Virus record (IMG/VR): IMGVR_UViG_3300027706_000007
Coordinates: 1-64,000 of that record
DNA from: a virus
DNA: 64,000 bases
Direction: 5' to 3' (one strand)
The translations under genes were made by a program, and so were the position numbers. Positions 56,166-63,950 of the stretch are shown piece by piece (position 1 is the first letter of the stretch; every line of letters starts with the position of its first letter). Under the pieces are notes generated by a model, which saw only the letters and a program-made list of their open reading frames with translations, did not search any database and was not told the origin of the DNA.

Positions 56166-56579
56166 ATGGAATTGGCTGATTTTTTGCGGCGTTTCAATAT
56201 CCAAAACTGGGAAACGAAACACGTAACGGAAAATAGAATAGAAAGTAGCGTAAAAACTAATGGCTATGAGTACATTGAACGATTGCTATCGACTCCAGTA
56301 AGTGATGGTAGACACCGCATAATTTGGCTAATCCTTACTCCATACTTAATTAATGTAAAAAAATTATCTGAAGAAGACGCATCCATGTTAATAATGAAAT
56401 ATATAGACAAGTGTAACGAATTAACTAATACGAATGCGATTGACCGCTTACAATATTATATTCAATACGCAACTGTAACAGGATTAATGCCACCTAAACT
56501 CGTGACTTTGCAACAAACGGAGCCTGATTTATATAATATAATAACTAAAGCCATCGGTGAAACACAGCATGCAGATTGA
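56166..56579 (+). CDS. PriX-like non-catalytic primase subunit
   Basis: The product is 137 aa. The PriX pattern is clear: IERLLSTPVSDGRHRIIWLI, then LTPYLINVKKLSEEDASMLI, MKYIDKCNE and an end with GLMPPKLVTL. In Sulfolobales and other Thermoproteota, PriX joins PriS and PriL and binds the initiating nucleotide. A PriS-like gene is at 51002 in this window; PriL was not found. TATA at 56131-56145. Its end overlaps the PolB start by 11 nt. Confidence 0.8.
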   Translation: MELADFLRRFNIQNWETKHVTENRIESSVKTNGYEYIERLLSTPVSDGRHRIIWLILTPYLINVKKLSEEDASMLIMKYIDKCNELTNTNAIDRLQYYIQYATVTGLMPPKLVTLQQTEPDLYNIITKAIGETQHAD

Positions 56580-58644
56580 TTCCGCGAATTATATTATTGA
56601 TGAAGGCAAACTAAAGGTTAAGTATTTCATAGATGGCAAAGAGTACATTGAATCAGACCCTACGCCCGCGCCCTATATGTTCGTACCGCGTAGATATGCA
56701 ATAAATAGCACACATCGAGAAATGGTCGATTTAACTACATTTGATACTGACGAATTAGTATACAGATACAATTATCCGCGTCCGTCCGCCGTTAAAAATG
56801 CGCGCTTATTACTTGAGCGCCGCGGAATACCTACTTACGAAGCTGACGTTCTTTATCGTAAAAATTGGATGCGCGATAATGATATTATTTGTGGAAATTA
56901 TCCGCGACAAATCACAATGGATACAGAAGAAATGGATGTTCCCTCACTACCAGATGTAGCGACGGCGCAGCAACCCATTATAGCAATAGGCGTGATTTAC
57001 AATGGTAAACAACTAGTATGGACAGGAGAGGAAAAGTCTATGCTTGAGGATTTTTTTACATTTCTACAAAGCGAACGCATCCAGATGATAAAAACGTGGA
57101 ACGGCAAAGCATGGGATTGGCCATATTTAATTAAGCGCGTCCAAAATTATCCTTCACTGGTCACAAAAGTAGATTTTTTACAATTTCGACATTTAGATTT
57201 AAGCCTTTTGTATAGAATATCACAAAAAACCTTTAAAACTGGATGGAGCCTCGAAAAAGTAGGAAAACGATTTTTAAATCGCGAAAAGCCTTTCGTTAAT
57301 CAGCGCATGGGTATGCTTTCAAAAGAGCAGTTAAAGGAACGCGTTTTGTGGGATGCAGAAATAACGGATTTGATTGACAGTCGCGTTGGACAAAGTAAGT
57401 ATAGCGATTTGGCAATCGAACTCGCAAAAATGTCATATATATTTCCAGATGAAACTGTCTCGGAAAATCCAAATTCAGGTAATTTAACTATCACACCGGT
57501 ATTAGACCAAATCTTTCTGAAACAAGCTAGAATTTCTGGTTTCGTTCTTCCCTGTAAGCAACAATTTCAAGGCGCATATCAGGGCGCAGTTGTACTCGAA
57601 ACCGAATATGGTATCTTCTCAGATGTATTACAATTTGATTTCTCATCTCTGTATCCCAACATAATGCTTGCTTATAAAATTGCCCCTTATGGAAAATTTG
57701 AGAATTTTTGGGAGCCTATTATACGTAAATTTTTAAATCAAAAGGAATTAGCAAAAAAGCTTGCAGATAAAGCGAAATATTGGTCTTCCAAAATAGCATC
57801 AAATTCGCTATATGGAATTATGGCAAGTAAAAATTACAGATTCGATGCATTAGCCGAAGCGCGACGCGTCGCAGCACAGGGACGAACAGTTCTTTTATCG
57901 CTTAAAGATTTTCTTCCCACACTAAATTATTATATACGTTACGGAGACACTGATAGCACATTTATCCCCGCTAAATACAGCGAGAAAGATGTGTTAAGTA
58001 CTATACTCAACACATATATCGCTCAGAACTTCTCTCCAAATTTGAAACTAGAATTTGCCGCATTTTGGGATAAAATCGCCTTTACGCGCGGCATGGATGC
58101 GAAAGCTGTCAAAAAGAGATACTTCGGTCGCATAAAATATAATGAGAAAGGTGAATTAGTTAATACAATAGAAATAGTAGGACTCGAAAGTATGAGAAAT
58201 GATTGGTGCGAACTGGCGCAAGAAATCCAAGAAATGGCCATCCATGAAATACTTAATGATGTACCGAAAGAGAAGATAATGGAAAAAGTATACACGATAC
58301 TCGATGATATGTATGCAGGTAAATTAGATTCAAAATTAGTACTTGAGAAACATCTAAAAAAGGACATATCTCAATATAAGGTCAGAACACAACACTTGAA
58401 AGCATATCTATCAGCGTTAGAGTCTGGCTGGGTTCCAGTCGATATGCTCCAATATCACGTCATACGCTATTATCTCACGCGTAACGGGCCAAAACTAGTT
58501 AATCTCACACAGCCTAGCGAAATTGATTATGGTTTATATTGGGCGAAACAAATCGCTCCAATCTTGTATCGTCTGAATATACTCGACGAACTACCTAAAT
58601 ATAAAAACAAAATTCTCGCTGACCCAAAACAGAAAACGCTATAG
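56569..58644 (+). CDS. polB: Family B DNA polymerase
   Basis: The product is 691 aa from the ATG at 56569; an in-frame GTG at 56557 is an alternative. Exonuclease motifs: ITMDTEEMDV (Asp118), WNGKAWDWPYLI and the Y..D site (KYSDLAIEL). Polymerase motifs: DFSSLYPNIM (A, Asp357), KIASNSLYGIMA (B), and YGDTDS (C, Asp460 and Asp462). This is a compact protein-primed-size or short archaeal-type PolB; no thumb TPR insertions are clear. It probably copies the viral genome with PriS/PriX primers. Its promoter may lie within the PriX gene (GATTTATATAAT near 56526). Confidence 0.93.
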   Translation: MQIDSANYIIDEGKLKVKYFIDGKEYIESDPTPAPYMFVPRRYAINSTHREMVDLTTFDTDELVYRYNYPRPSAVKNARLLLERRGIPTYEADVLYRKNWMRDNDIICGNYPRQITMDTEEMDVPSLPDVATAQQPIIAIGVIYNGKQLVWTGEEKSMLEDFFTFLQSERIQMIKTWNGKAWDWPYLIKRVQNYPSLVTKVDFLQFRHLDLSLLYRISQKTFKTGWSLEKVGKRFLNREKPFVNQRMGMLSKEQLKERVLWDAEITDLIDSRVGQSKYSDLAIELAKMSYIFPDETVSENPNSGNLTITPVLDQIFLKQARISGFVLPCKQQFQGAYQGAVVLETEYGIFSDVLQFDFSSLYPNIMLAYKIAPYGKFENFWEPIIRKFLNQKELAKKLADKAKYWSSKIASNSLYGIMASKNYRFDALAEARRVAAQGRTVLLSLKDFLPTLNYYIRYGDTDSTFIPAKYSEKDVLSTILNTYIAQNFSPNLKLEFAAFWDKIAFTRGMDAKAVKKRYFGRIKYNEKGELVNTIEIVGLESMRNDWCELAQEIQEMAIHEILNDVPKEKIMEKVYTILDDMYAGKLDSKLVLEKHLKKDISQYKVRTQHLKAYLSALESGWVPVDMLQYHVIRYYLTRNGPKLVNLTQPSEIDYGLYWAKQIAPILYRLNILDELPKYKNKILADPKQKTL

Positions 58645-58896
58645 TTAGTTATATGCACTGAGGTCTACCTTATTCTGCGGTTCCGTGGGTTCTATCATAT
58701 TTCCTTCGCGCATAATTTCGGTCATAATGCCTGTTATTCGGTGTGTTAATTCGCGCGTGTCGTCCATGTCAGTTTTATAATTTAGCAATATTACTTTCAA
58801 TTCATTTGAATAGCGCGTAGTGTAAATATTTCGAGCGACTAAAAAACCCACTACAAAAGCTAATGCGCCAACCGCAAATGCAAGAAGGTCAATCAT
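58645..58896 (-). CDS. Small membrane-anchored protein
   Basis: The product is 83 aa. An N-terminal membrane helix (LLAFAVGALAFVVGFLVARN) precedes a helical charged tail. Its stop abuts the PolB stop. A holin- or spanin-accessory role is possible but unproven. Confidence 0.45.
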   Translation of the reverse strand: MIDLLAFAVGALAFVVGFLVARNIYTTRYSNELKVILLNYKTDMDDTRELTHRITGIMTEIMREGNMIEPTEPQNKVDLSAYN

Positions 58897-58999
58897 ATCT
58901 ACGCCCCATTAAAATGCGTGGGTTATAAAGTTTGTCAAACCTTTTAGATTAAAAAATTGAGGAATTCTTATATAGTCGGCTGATGCTAAATTTATAGTT

Positions 59000-59494
59000 A
59001 TGAAAAAGACACACTCGTTTTCAGACATAAATCCATTTACTGGCCGCGCTTCAATTGATAGACGCACGGAAACTGAATTAATAGAGCAATCGTTAGGATT
59101 CTCCGGTATGTTAATTGCTTATTCGAAATCAACTTACTTGCGTAAATTTCCTACACATGTTGTATATTTTAATGGATGCATTTTTATAATTGAGAATGAA
59201 CAACCTGTACAAATTTGGTGGGGAGATTTGGATATATCAGATAAGTTCGAAGCTATACGCGAACTAGCTCGCGCGCTGCAAAAAGATATATATGTAGCAC
59301 CGGAGCATCCATTCAGAAGCGACTTTTATCGAGTAGGTATAAAAGACTTAAATCATTCAGTCGTTGTATTTCGCTTCACACCGAATGGAGATGTTTTTGT
59401 GCATGGCGACATTCCGATTAAAACTAAAAAACTTACGACTTCATACTTCTCGCACGTAAAGGATGAATTCTATGAAACGTTGCGCGCAAAATAA
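59000..59494 (+). CDS. Unknown protein
   Basis: The product is 164 aa, alpha/beta, with FSDINPFTGRASIDRRTE near the start, a strand pair THVVYFNGCIFIIENEQPVQ, then WWGDLDISDKFEAIRELARA. No family is recognised. Near small unknown genes; early-gene function possible. Confidence 0.4.
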   Translation: MKKTHSFSDINPFTGRASIDRRTETELIEQSLGFSGMLIAYSKSTYLRKFPTHVVYFNGCIFIIENEQPVQIWWGDLDISDKFEAIRELARALQKDIYVAPEHPFRSDFYRVGIKDLNHSVVVFRFTPNGDVFVHGDIPIKTKKLTTSYFSHVKDEFYETLRAK

Positions 59495-59551
59495 AATATA
59501 CGACACTATTTAGCGACATCCTGCGCAGGTCTAGCAAAAGCTGGAAATCTT

Positions 59552-59746
59552 TCACCAATCGCCATTTTTCATCATTATTTGTGTACCCGTGTCAATAAAA
59601 TGCATATTGGTGGAGAAACTAAAATCGGACTTTTCCTTACGCAGATAATTGTCAACTTCAAAACACAATACAGTTAAATCATAACTAAGCGGCCACTTTT
59701 TTACAAATACTTTTATGCGCATCGCCATTTTAAAATGAGTTATCAT
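59552..59746 (-). CDS. Small unknown protein
   Basis: The product is 64 aa; ATGs at residues 7 and 9 are alternatives. The opening RIKVFVKKWPLSYDLTVLCF resembles a beta-alpha start. Belongs to a leftward cluster of small, partly overlapping genes (59552-60473). Function unknown. Confidence 0.35.
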   Translation of the reverse strand: MITHFKMAMRIKVFVKKWPLSYDLTVLCFEVDNYLRKEKSDFSFSTNMHFIDTGTQIMMKNGDW

Positions 59747-59753
59747 ATAATAT

Positions 59754-59996
59754 CTACTCTATTCCGAAAAAAACTTGTATTCGTTCATGTTGGGCAAATC
59801 TGAACATATGGTGAAAAGTAGCCGCATCAAGAATATCTATGCTTGATAGTCTAACATCGTTATTATCGCGGAAGCATTTAGCATATTTTTCAAGCTTATG
59901 TGATATATTGTAACCATACATTAACTCTAAATATACGCTGTTCCTGTTCGTTGTGTAATATTCCAGACCTATTATTCTAACTTTCATATGTTTCAC
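59754..59996 (-). CDS. Small unknown protein
   Basis: The product is 80 aa from a GTG at 59996 or ATG at 59987. Starts KVRIIGLEYY and contains SSIDILDAATFHHMFRFAQH. It overlaps the preceding gene by 20 nt, a coupled arrangement. Function unknown. Confidence 0.4.
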   Translation of the reverse strand: MKHMKVRIIGLEYYTTNRNSVYLELMYGYNISHKLEKYAKCFRDNNDVRLSSIDILDAATFHHMFRFAQHERIQVFFGIE

Positions 59997-60234
59997 TTTT
60001 GATTATAATTTCTTCAAGCTTTTCTGAGTCCGCTAAATATTCAACAGTTGCAGTATTAACGCGCCATATTCTAAGTAGCGGCTGTTCTAAGTCTACAAAA
60101 TTGGGAAATAAGCCCACATGGGAATATTCCCACGTTGCTATACGCTGCATATCTCTTATCTTTAAAGGTATAACGGTTCTCATTTCAAGCGGCCTAATTT
60201 CCGCGTTGAATATCTGTTTTTTCATATCTTTCAC
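59977..60234 (-). CDS. Small unknown protein
   Basis: The product is 85 aa from a GTG at 60234 overlapping the preceding stop (GTGA). Contains EMRTVIPLKIRDMQRIATWE and ends IIIKSETYES. Part of the same coupled leftward cluster. Function unknown. Confidence 0.4.
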   Translation of the reverse strand: MKDMKKQIFNAEIRPLEMRTVIPLKIRDMQRIATWEYSHVGLFPNFVDLEQPLLRIWRVNTATVEYLADSEKLEEIIIKSETYES

Positions 60235-60473
60235 TCAAAACCACAACATTCAATTTCTATTACGCATTCTGTAAAATCTTCTATAGTATCGAAAATCCCA
60301 AGAAAATCAAATGCATTTATTTCTTCTTCTTCGAGCGAAGCGTCATCCCATAAATAATAGAATACATCCTGTCTTAACTGCGAAATATCTAAAGGTAACT
60401 CACAGGTAAAATGTTCAAAGCTATAATAGGTATGGAAAGCGCTCTTAAATATATTTCGTATCTCAGGACTCAT
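60231..60473 (-). CDS. Small acidic protein
   Basis: The product is 80 aa, acidic (DDASLEEEEINAFDFLGIFD), ending CVIEIECCGFE with three Cys. It heads the 59552-60473 leftward cluster. Small acidic early proteins are common inhibitors of host factors, but no target is known. Confidence 0.4.
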   Translation of the reverse strand: MSPEIRNIFKSAFHTYYSFEHFTCELPLDISQLRQDVFYYLWDDASLEEEEINAFDFLGIFDTIEDFTECVIEIECCGFE

Positions 60474-60547
60474 ATCCCATCCATGTCTAACAAATGACTA
60501 TATTAATATTTACGATTAATTTTGCAGATTGCGCGCAGTATAAAAGT

Positions 60548-60829
60548 CTAGCGCTTTTTTGGATTTATACGCCACCATTCGATTTGATTTATTGGCACAC
60601 GTTCGTCGATTTCATGTGTAAGATTGGTTTCGATATCATTAACAATAGCGCGGAACCAATTTAGTTCACTGAATCTGATTTTGATAATTTGTTCTTGTAT
60701 CGCATATTTAACCAAGACCCGCGCACGCTTACGCTCGCGTCGCAGCGCCTTACTAATCGCGCGTATAACTCTTAAATCGGACTCATGTCCTCTTGTATCA
60801 ATTTTTGGTTTCGTTGCATCTGCGGCTAT
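60548..60829 (-). pseudogene. Conserved-looking frame without a normal start codon
   Basis: A 94-codon frame from 60829 to the TAG at 60548 gives a basic, helical product (DLRVIRAISKALRRERKRAR, then FRAIVNDIETNLTHEIDERV and WWRINPKKR). The first in-frame TTG is at 60715, halfway through. A TTTTTAAATTTAAA box at about 60853-60866 would place the transcript start near 60830. So either an ATA/ATT start, a frameshift or decay is indicated. This is the only content seen in 60474-60909 apart from the promoter. Confidence 0.35.
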
Positions 60830-60909
60830 AAGCGGGTAGCATATAAAAGCTTTTTTAAATTTAAAAATCGCAAAAACCTTATAAAGATAAGTGACATAAG
60901 AGCCACGTG

Positions 60910-60951
60910 ATGAGCACGGGTGCTGTGCTGGGAGTGCGTATAAAAATATGA
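60910..60951 (+). CDS. Possible 13-aa leader peptide
   Basis: ATG at 60910 opens MSTGAVLGVRIKI and its TGA overlaps the ATG at 60948 (ATGA). A CTTATAAAG box lies about 25 nt before 60910, so the leader would be at the mRNA 5' end and the next gene is translated by coupling. No family is known. Confidence 0.35.
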   Translation: MSTGAVLGVRIKI

Positions 60952-61211
60952 AAGTACGTGAAATTTTTTTCTGGTGGCAACTGCAGCCTATTGGCGCGTT
61001 AGAATGCGCGTATCGTCTATCACGTAAGATGAATGTACCTTTTACTGCGCTAGCTTATGAGGCGAAAGAATATCTTACATGTAAGGATTCTTCGCCACTT
61101 CCTGATTTTGAGCCATTCTGGGAAGACATCGCTTATGATATGCGCTTAGGGACGCGCGATTTAATCATAGCAAATAAATTACGCGCATCTCTAAAAATGT
61201 GCGCGGTCTAA
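60948..61211 (+). CDS. Small unknown protein
   Basis: The product is 87 aa, Trp/Phe-rich at the start (REIFFWWQLQPIGALECAYR), then helical (AYDMRLGTRDLIIANKLRAS). Coupled to a leader ORF by ATGA overlap. Last 47 nt overlap the convergent gene cluster. Confidence 0.4.
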   Translation: MKVREIFFWWQLQPIGALECAYRLSRKMNVPFTALAYEAKEYLTCKDSSPLPDFEPFWEDIAYDMRLGTRDLIIANKLRASLKMCAV

Positions 61212-61446
61212 GGTTTTCCCAATCTGTATCCGTACCCGTTAATAAGTTCCATGTAGCATAATATAACGATGATGTAATCTCTGCCATTCTACGGAAATCG
61301 GAATAGGGCGCGCGGTCATAACCAAACGAGTTCACTAGAAAATCTCTCCCTACAATCATATCATCTTGTAGTTCGCGCTCTACTAGCTCTTTTAGAAGTC
61401 GTGGATATAATTCCCGCTCAGAAAGATTTCGCAGTTTTCTCTTCAT
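61165..61446 (-). CDS. Member 4 of a tandem small-protein family
   Basis: The product is 93 aa from the ATG at 61446; GGTGA (61453-61457) precedes it, one of the clear Shine-Dalgarno sites. Contains LLKELVERELQDDMIVGRDF and MAEITSSLYYATWNL. Pattern (helix, D, strand, then ITxxxYYxT) resembles members 1-3 upstream. Function unknown; array suggests a diversifying small family. Confidence 0.45.
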   Translation of the reverse strand: MKRKLRNLSERELYPRLLKELVERELQDDMIVGRDFLVNSFGYDRAPYSDFRRMAEITSSLYYATWNLLTGTDTDWENLRPRTFLEMRVIYLL

Positions 61447-61461
61447 CACAATTCACCTCTA

Positions 61462-61704
61462 TTATTTAAGTCCGAAAAGTATATAGTATGTTTCGCGTTC
61501 AACTTGCCTCGTTCTATATGTTATATGTATTATATCGCGTTCTACTCCGCGCAAAAGATTAAGGTTGCTCCGTGACATATCGTATACTAGCGTATCTGGG
61601 GTCACCGAAAGATACATATCAGATATTTTACCTAATATCTTTTTGATAAGTTCCTCGCTGTTTTCGCGCAGAATCAACATATCAAAGTCCTCCACTTTTC
61701 TCAT
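61462..61704 (-). CDS. Member 3 of the tandem small-protein family
   Basis: The product is 80 aa, ATG at 61704 overlapping the previous stop (ATGA). Shows SEELIKKILGKISDMYLSVT, then LLRGVERDIIHITYRTRQVE. The D-I-x-x-I-T-Y-R-T motif is shared with member 2 and, less well, member 1. Confidence 0.45.
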   Translation of the reverse strand: MRKVEDFDMLILRENSEELIKKILGKISDMYLSVTPDTLVYDMSRSNLNLLRGVERDIIHITYRTRQVERETYYILFGLK

Positions 61705-61925
61705 ATTTTATTCGCTAAGGAAATTGTCCCATGTCCAATAATTATAGTTCTAAAAGTAATATAATACAAGTCGCCTTCTAATATGTCTAAGTATAGATAT
61801 AGATATCCTCGCGCTAAAACGTAATCTTCTTGTATCCTTTTATCTAGCTCGCCAAACATCTCCCGTAATCTAAATATAACTCGGAGATTAACTCCCCCGT
61901 TATCTTCATGCGTTAGAAATAGCAT
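61701..61925 (-). CDS. Member 2 of the tandem small-protein family
   Basis: The product is 74 aa. Shows VIFRLREMFGELDKRIQEDY, then LDILEGDLYYITFRTIIIGH. The G-D-L-Y-Y-I-T-F-R-T strand parallels D-I-I-H-I-T-Y-R-T in member 3. Coupled to member 3 by ATGA overlap. Confidence 0.45.
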   Translation of the reverse strand: MLFLTHEDNGGVNLRVIFRLREMFGELDKRIQEDYVLARGYLYLYLDILEGDLYYITFRTIIIGHGTISLANKI

Positions 61926-61927
61926 TT

Positions 61928-62173
61928 CTATCTGTGCTCCATTAGTCTTAGACGGGGGTTATTTCTTTTCTGCGCTAGATATTTAATGTACCTGATATAT
62001 GTTACGTCGTTAATTTGTGAATATAATATCGACCAAATTAATGCTATATGGTTCCCAAATCTCTCAGCAAAATTGCTTGCGGCTAACAAAGTATTATCTT
62101 TTAGTTGTTCCTCTACACTAGAAAAAGTATCTCGCAGTTTCTCTTTCACCTTATCATCCGAATATACTATCAT
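61928..62173 (-). CDS. Member 1 of the tandem small-protein family
   Basis: The product is 81 aa. Shows KVKEKLRDTFSSVEEQLKDN, then SQINDVTYIRYIKYLAQKRN. The D-V-T-Y-I-R-Y-I-K-Y end parallels the other three. Followed two bases later by the ATG of member 2. Confidence 0.45.
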   Translation of the reverse strand: MIVYSDDKVKEKLRDTFSSVEEQLKDNTLLAASNFAERFGNHIALIWSILYSQINDVTYIRYIKYLAQKRNNPRLRLMEHR

Positions 62174-62221
62174 ACACTAAGCATCGTTCTTACTGAAATA
62201 GCAATATATATAGCTTATGAT

Positions 62222-62242
62222 AAAAATAAAAAAATAAAAAAA
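62222..62242 (-). terminator. Oligo-T terminator after the 62250 gene
   Basis: On the minus strand this reads as T runs (TTTTTTT, ATTTTTTT, ATTTTT) directly after the stop at 62250, the usual archaeal terminator form. Confidence 0.6.
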
Positions 62243-62249
62243 CGTATGT

Positions 62250-62546
62250 TTAATCTGCCAGCCGTCGCATTTCTACAGGGTTGTATTCAACAGGCTGAAT
62301 GATTCTGTACATTCCCGCTGGAAGTTCGATTGGCTTGTGCTCTTCGTGAACAACAACGGCGCGTTCCGCTACTTGTGCGTACTTGTTGTTCTGTAGCTGG
62401 AGTAGTTGCGCGCCCTGTATTCTGTGGTGATGGCCAGTCGCCTCACCGTATGCAACGATATCAGTGTTGAGCGGAGTCGCTTCGGGGGGAAGTGTGTCTA
62501 CTCTCAGAAACATTACATCACCCTGTCGATATAGTTGTTTTGTCAT
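62250..62546 (-). CDS. Conserved small protein of the GEATGHHHRI family
   Basis: The product is 98 aa. The widespread family pattern is clear: RQGDVMFLRVDTLPPEA, then VAYGEATGHHHRI, VVHEEHKPIELPAGMYRII and a last motif (YNPVEMRRLAD). It is found in phages, plasmids and bacteria, often near phage defence or early genes; its function is not established. Codon use looks optimised. A terminator follows. Confidence 0.75.
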   Translation of the reverse strand: MTKQLYRQGDVMFLRVDTLPPEATPLNTDIVAYGEATGHHHRIQGAQLLQLQNNKYAQVAERAVVVHEEHKPIELPAGMYRIIQPVEYNPVEMRRLAD

Positions 62547-62650
62547 ATCGGGCTACCTTAAAATTATGGATTATATAAATGTTTTTACGGTTTTAATCAC
62601 GCAGAAAAAAGATAAAACTTTATAGAGGTCTGTATAAAGGATATAGGAGT

Positions 62651-62917
62651 GTGCGAACTAAAAATTTGAATGTAACTTCCGCAGCCAACGTTTCAGTTAT
62701 AAAGACAGTCGCTGATACTTTGCGCACAGAAAATATTTACGCGAACCGCGCCGGATTTAATTTTGAAAGCGAAGACGAACAAGTAGATATGATAAATGAA
62801 CTGTTCATATTTTATTGGCCGCTTGCGGAGCGAATACGACGTATTATACAACGGGAAGCAAAACGGATGTTAGAAAGGAAATCGCAAAAGCTTTATAAAC
62901 CAAAAGCGCGCACCTAA
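62651..62917 (+). CDS. Small basic helical protein
   Basis: The product is 88 aa from a GTG at 62651. The C-terminal third is Arg/Lys-rich (ERIRRIIQREAKRMLERKSQ). AAACTTTATAGAGG lies about 30 nt before. Likely nucleic-acid binding. Followed by the DUF6745 gene after 7 nt. Confidence 0.45.
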   Translation: MRTKNLNVTSAANVSVIKTVADTLRTENIYANRAGFNFESEDEQVDMINELFIFYWPLAERIRRIIQREAKRMLERKSQKLYKPKART

Positions 62918-62924
62918 ATGCGCA

Positions 62925-63911
62925 ATGTCTGAACTAACAGAAGAAGCGAAAAAAGAAATCCTAGAGCGAGTAAAGAACGAATGGTACAAGCTGATTTTCG
63001 AGTCGGGCAAAATTCCAGATGAGAAAGAAATCAGACCTCTCATGGACAGACTATACGAACTAAGCGGCGAAAAGCCACCACGCAAAATAAAGATTTTCTT
63101 GTCTCTCATTGATGAAAAAATAGCAATCCACAACGTGCTACGAAAGCGTAAAAAGTATCAACAATACAAAGGCGAGTTCTTGTATCTCAGCAGCTATCAG
63201 GGTGGTGGCTGGGACGCGGCGTGGTTAGCAAAACTTGAAGCTGCCGAACAAATGGGTTTCAAACCATCGAAAGAACTATTTTTCGTTTACAAAGACCTAG
63301 TGAAAAAAGGTGTGTACGATTTCGTCCCAGACCGAGACGTATATGTTTGCGCGTATCCGAAAAAGATACGAATGGATGACCGCATGAGACTACATTCCAC
63401 GAACGGCCCCGCTGTAGAATGGCACAACCACCGCGGAGACCTCTATTTCATACATGGAGCACTCTTCCCCGAAGACTTATACTGGCGCGTGGTAAAGCGC
63501 GAAATATCGGCTGAAGAAGTTCTGAAAATAGAGAACATTGAAGTGCGAACACGAGCAATCGAAATACTAGGATATGAACGAATGCTGCGTGAACTGGATG
63601 CAAAGGAACTCGAAAAAAGAACGACAACGTCCAGACCCCCGCTAAACGTCCCAATCACATATGCACTATACGAAGTTCAATTGAACGATGACCAACAAGA
63701 TGGCGAAAATCTGCCCGCGAAAATTCTCCAAGTGCAGTGTCCATCAACTTCGAAGATAACCTTCATACGCGTACCACCGTTTCTTACACAGGAACGGGGC
63801 CGAGACCGCAAACCCCTTAAGACCATCGATGATGCACTTACAGCGATGTTCCAACTCAACAACGAAATCAATCCGGAAGAATATTTCAATTCGCTGCTAG
63901 CTGAAACATAA
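62925..63911 (+). CDS. DUF6745-like protein
   Basis: The product is 328 aa. The middle shows the DUF6745 signature: CAYPKKIRMDDRMRLHSTNG and GPAVEWHNHRGDLYFIHGAL, then VRTRAIEILGYERMLRELD. The family is widespread in bacteria, phages and some archaea, function unknown. The N-terminus is helical (ILERVKNEWYKLIFESGKIP). C-ending codons are frequent, as in the 62250 gene. A T-rich terminator follows. Confidence 0.65.
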   Translation: MSELTEEAKKEILERVKNEWYKLIFESGKIPDEKEIRPLMDRLYELSGEKPPRKIKIFLSLIDEKIAIHNVLRKRKKYQQYKGEFLYLSSYQGGGWDAAWLAKLEAAEQMGFKPSKELFFVYKDLVKKGVYDFVPDRDVYVCAYPKKIRMDDRMRLHSTNGPAVEWHNHRGDLYFIHGALFPEDLYWRVVKREISAEEVLKIENIEVRTRAIEILGYERMLRELDAKELEKRTTTSRPPLNVPITYALYEVQLNDDQQDGENLPAKILQVQCPSTSKITFIRVPPFLTQERGRDRKPLKTIDDALTAMFQLNNEINPEEYFNSLLAET

Positions 63912-63950
63912 TTTTTTATCGCGATTTTTATTTTATTTTATTATTTAGAG
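63912..63950 (+). terminator. T-rich terminator after the DUF6745 gene
   Basis: T runs (ATTTTTTAT, then ATTTTTATTTTATTTTATTA) follow the stop at 63911. The window ends about 50 nt later with no further feature seen. Confidence 0.5.

Noticed and set aside
59506-59565. 19-aa frame at the end of the 59552 gene
   Set aside because: Too short, no promoter or coupling signal.
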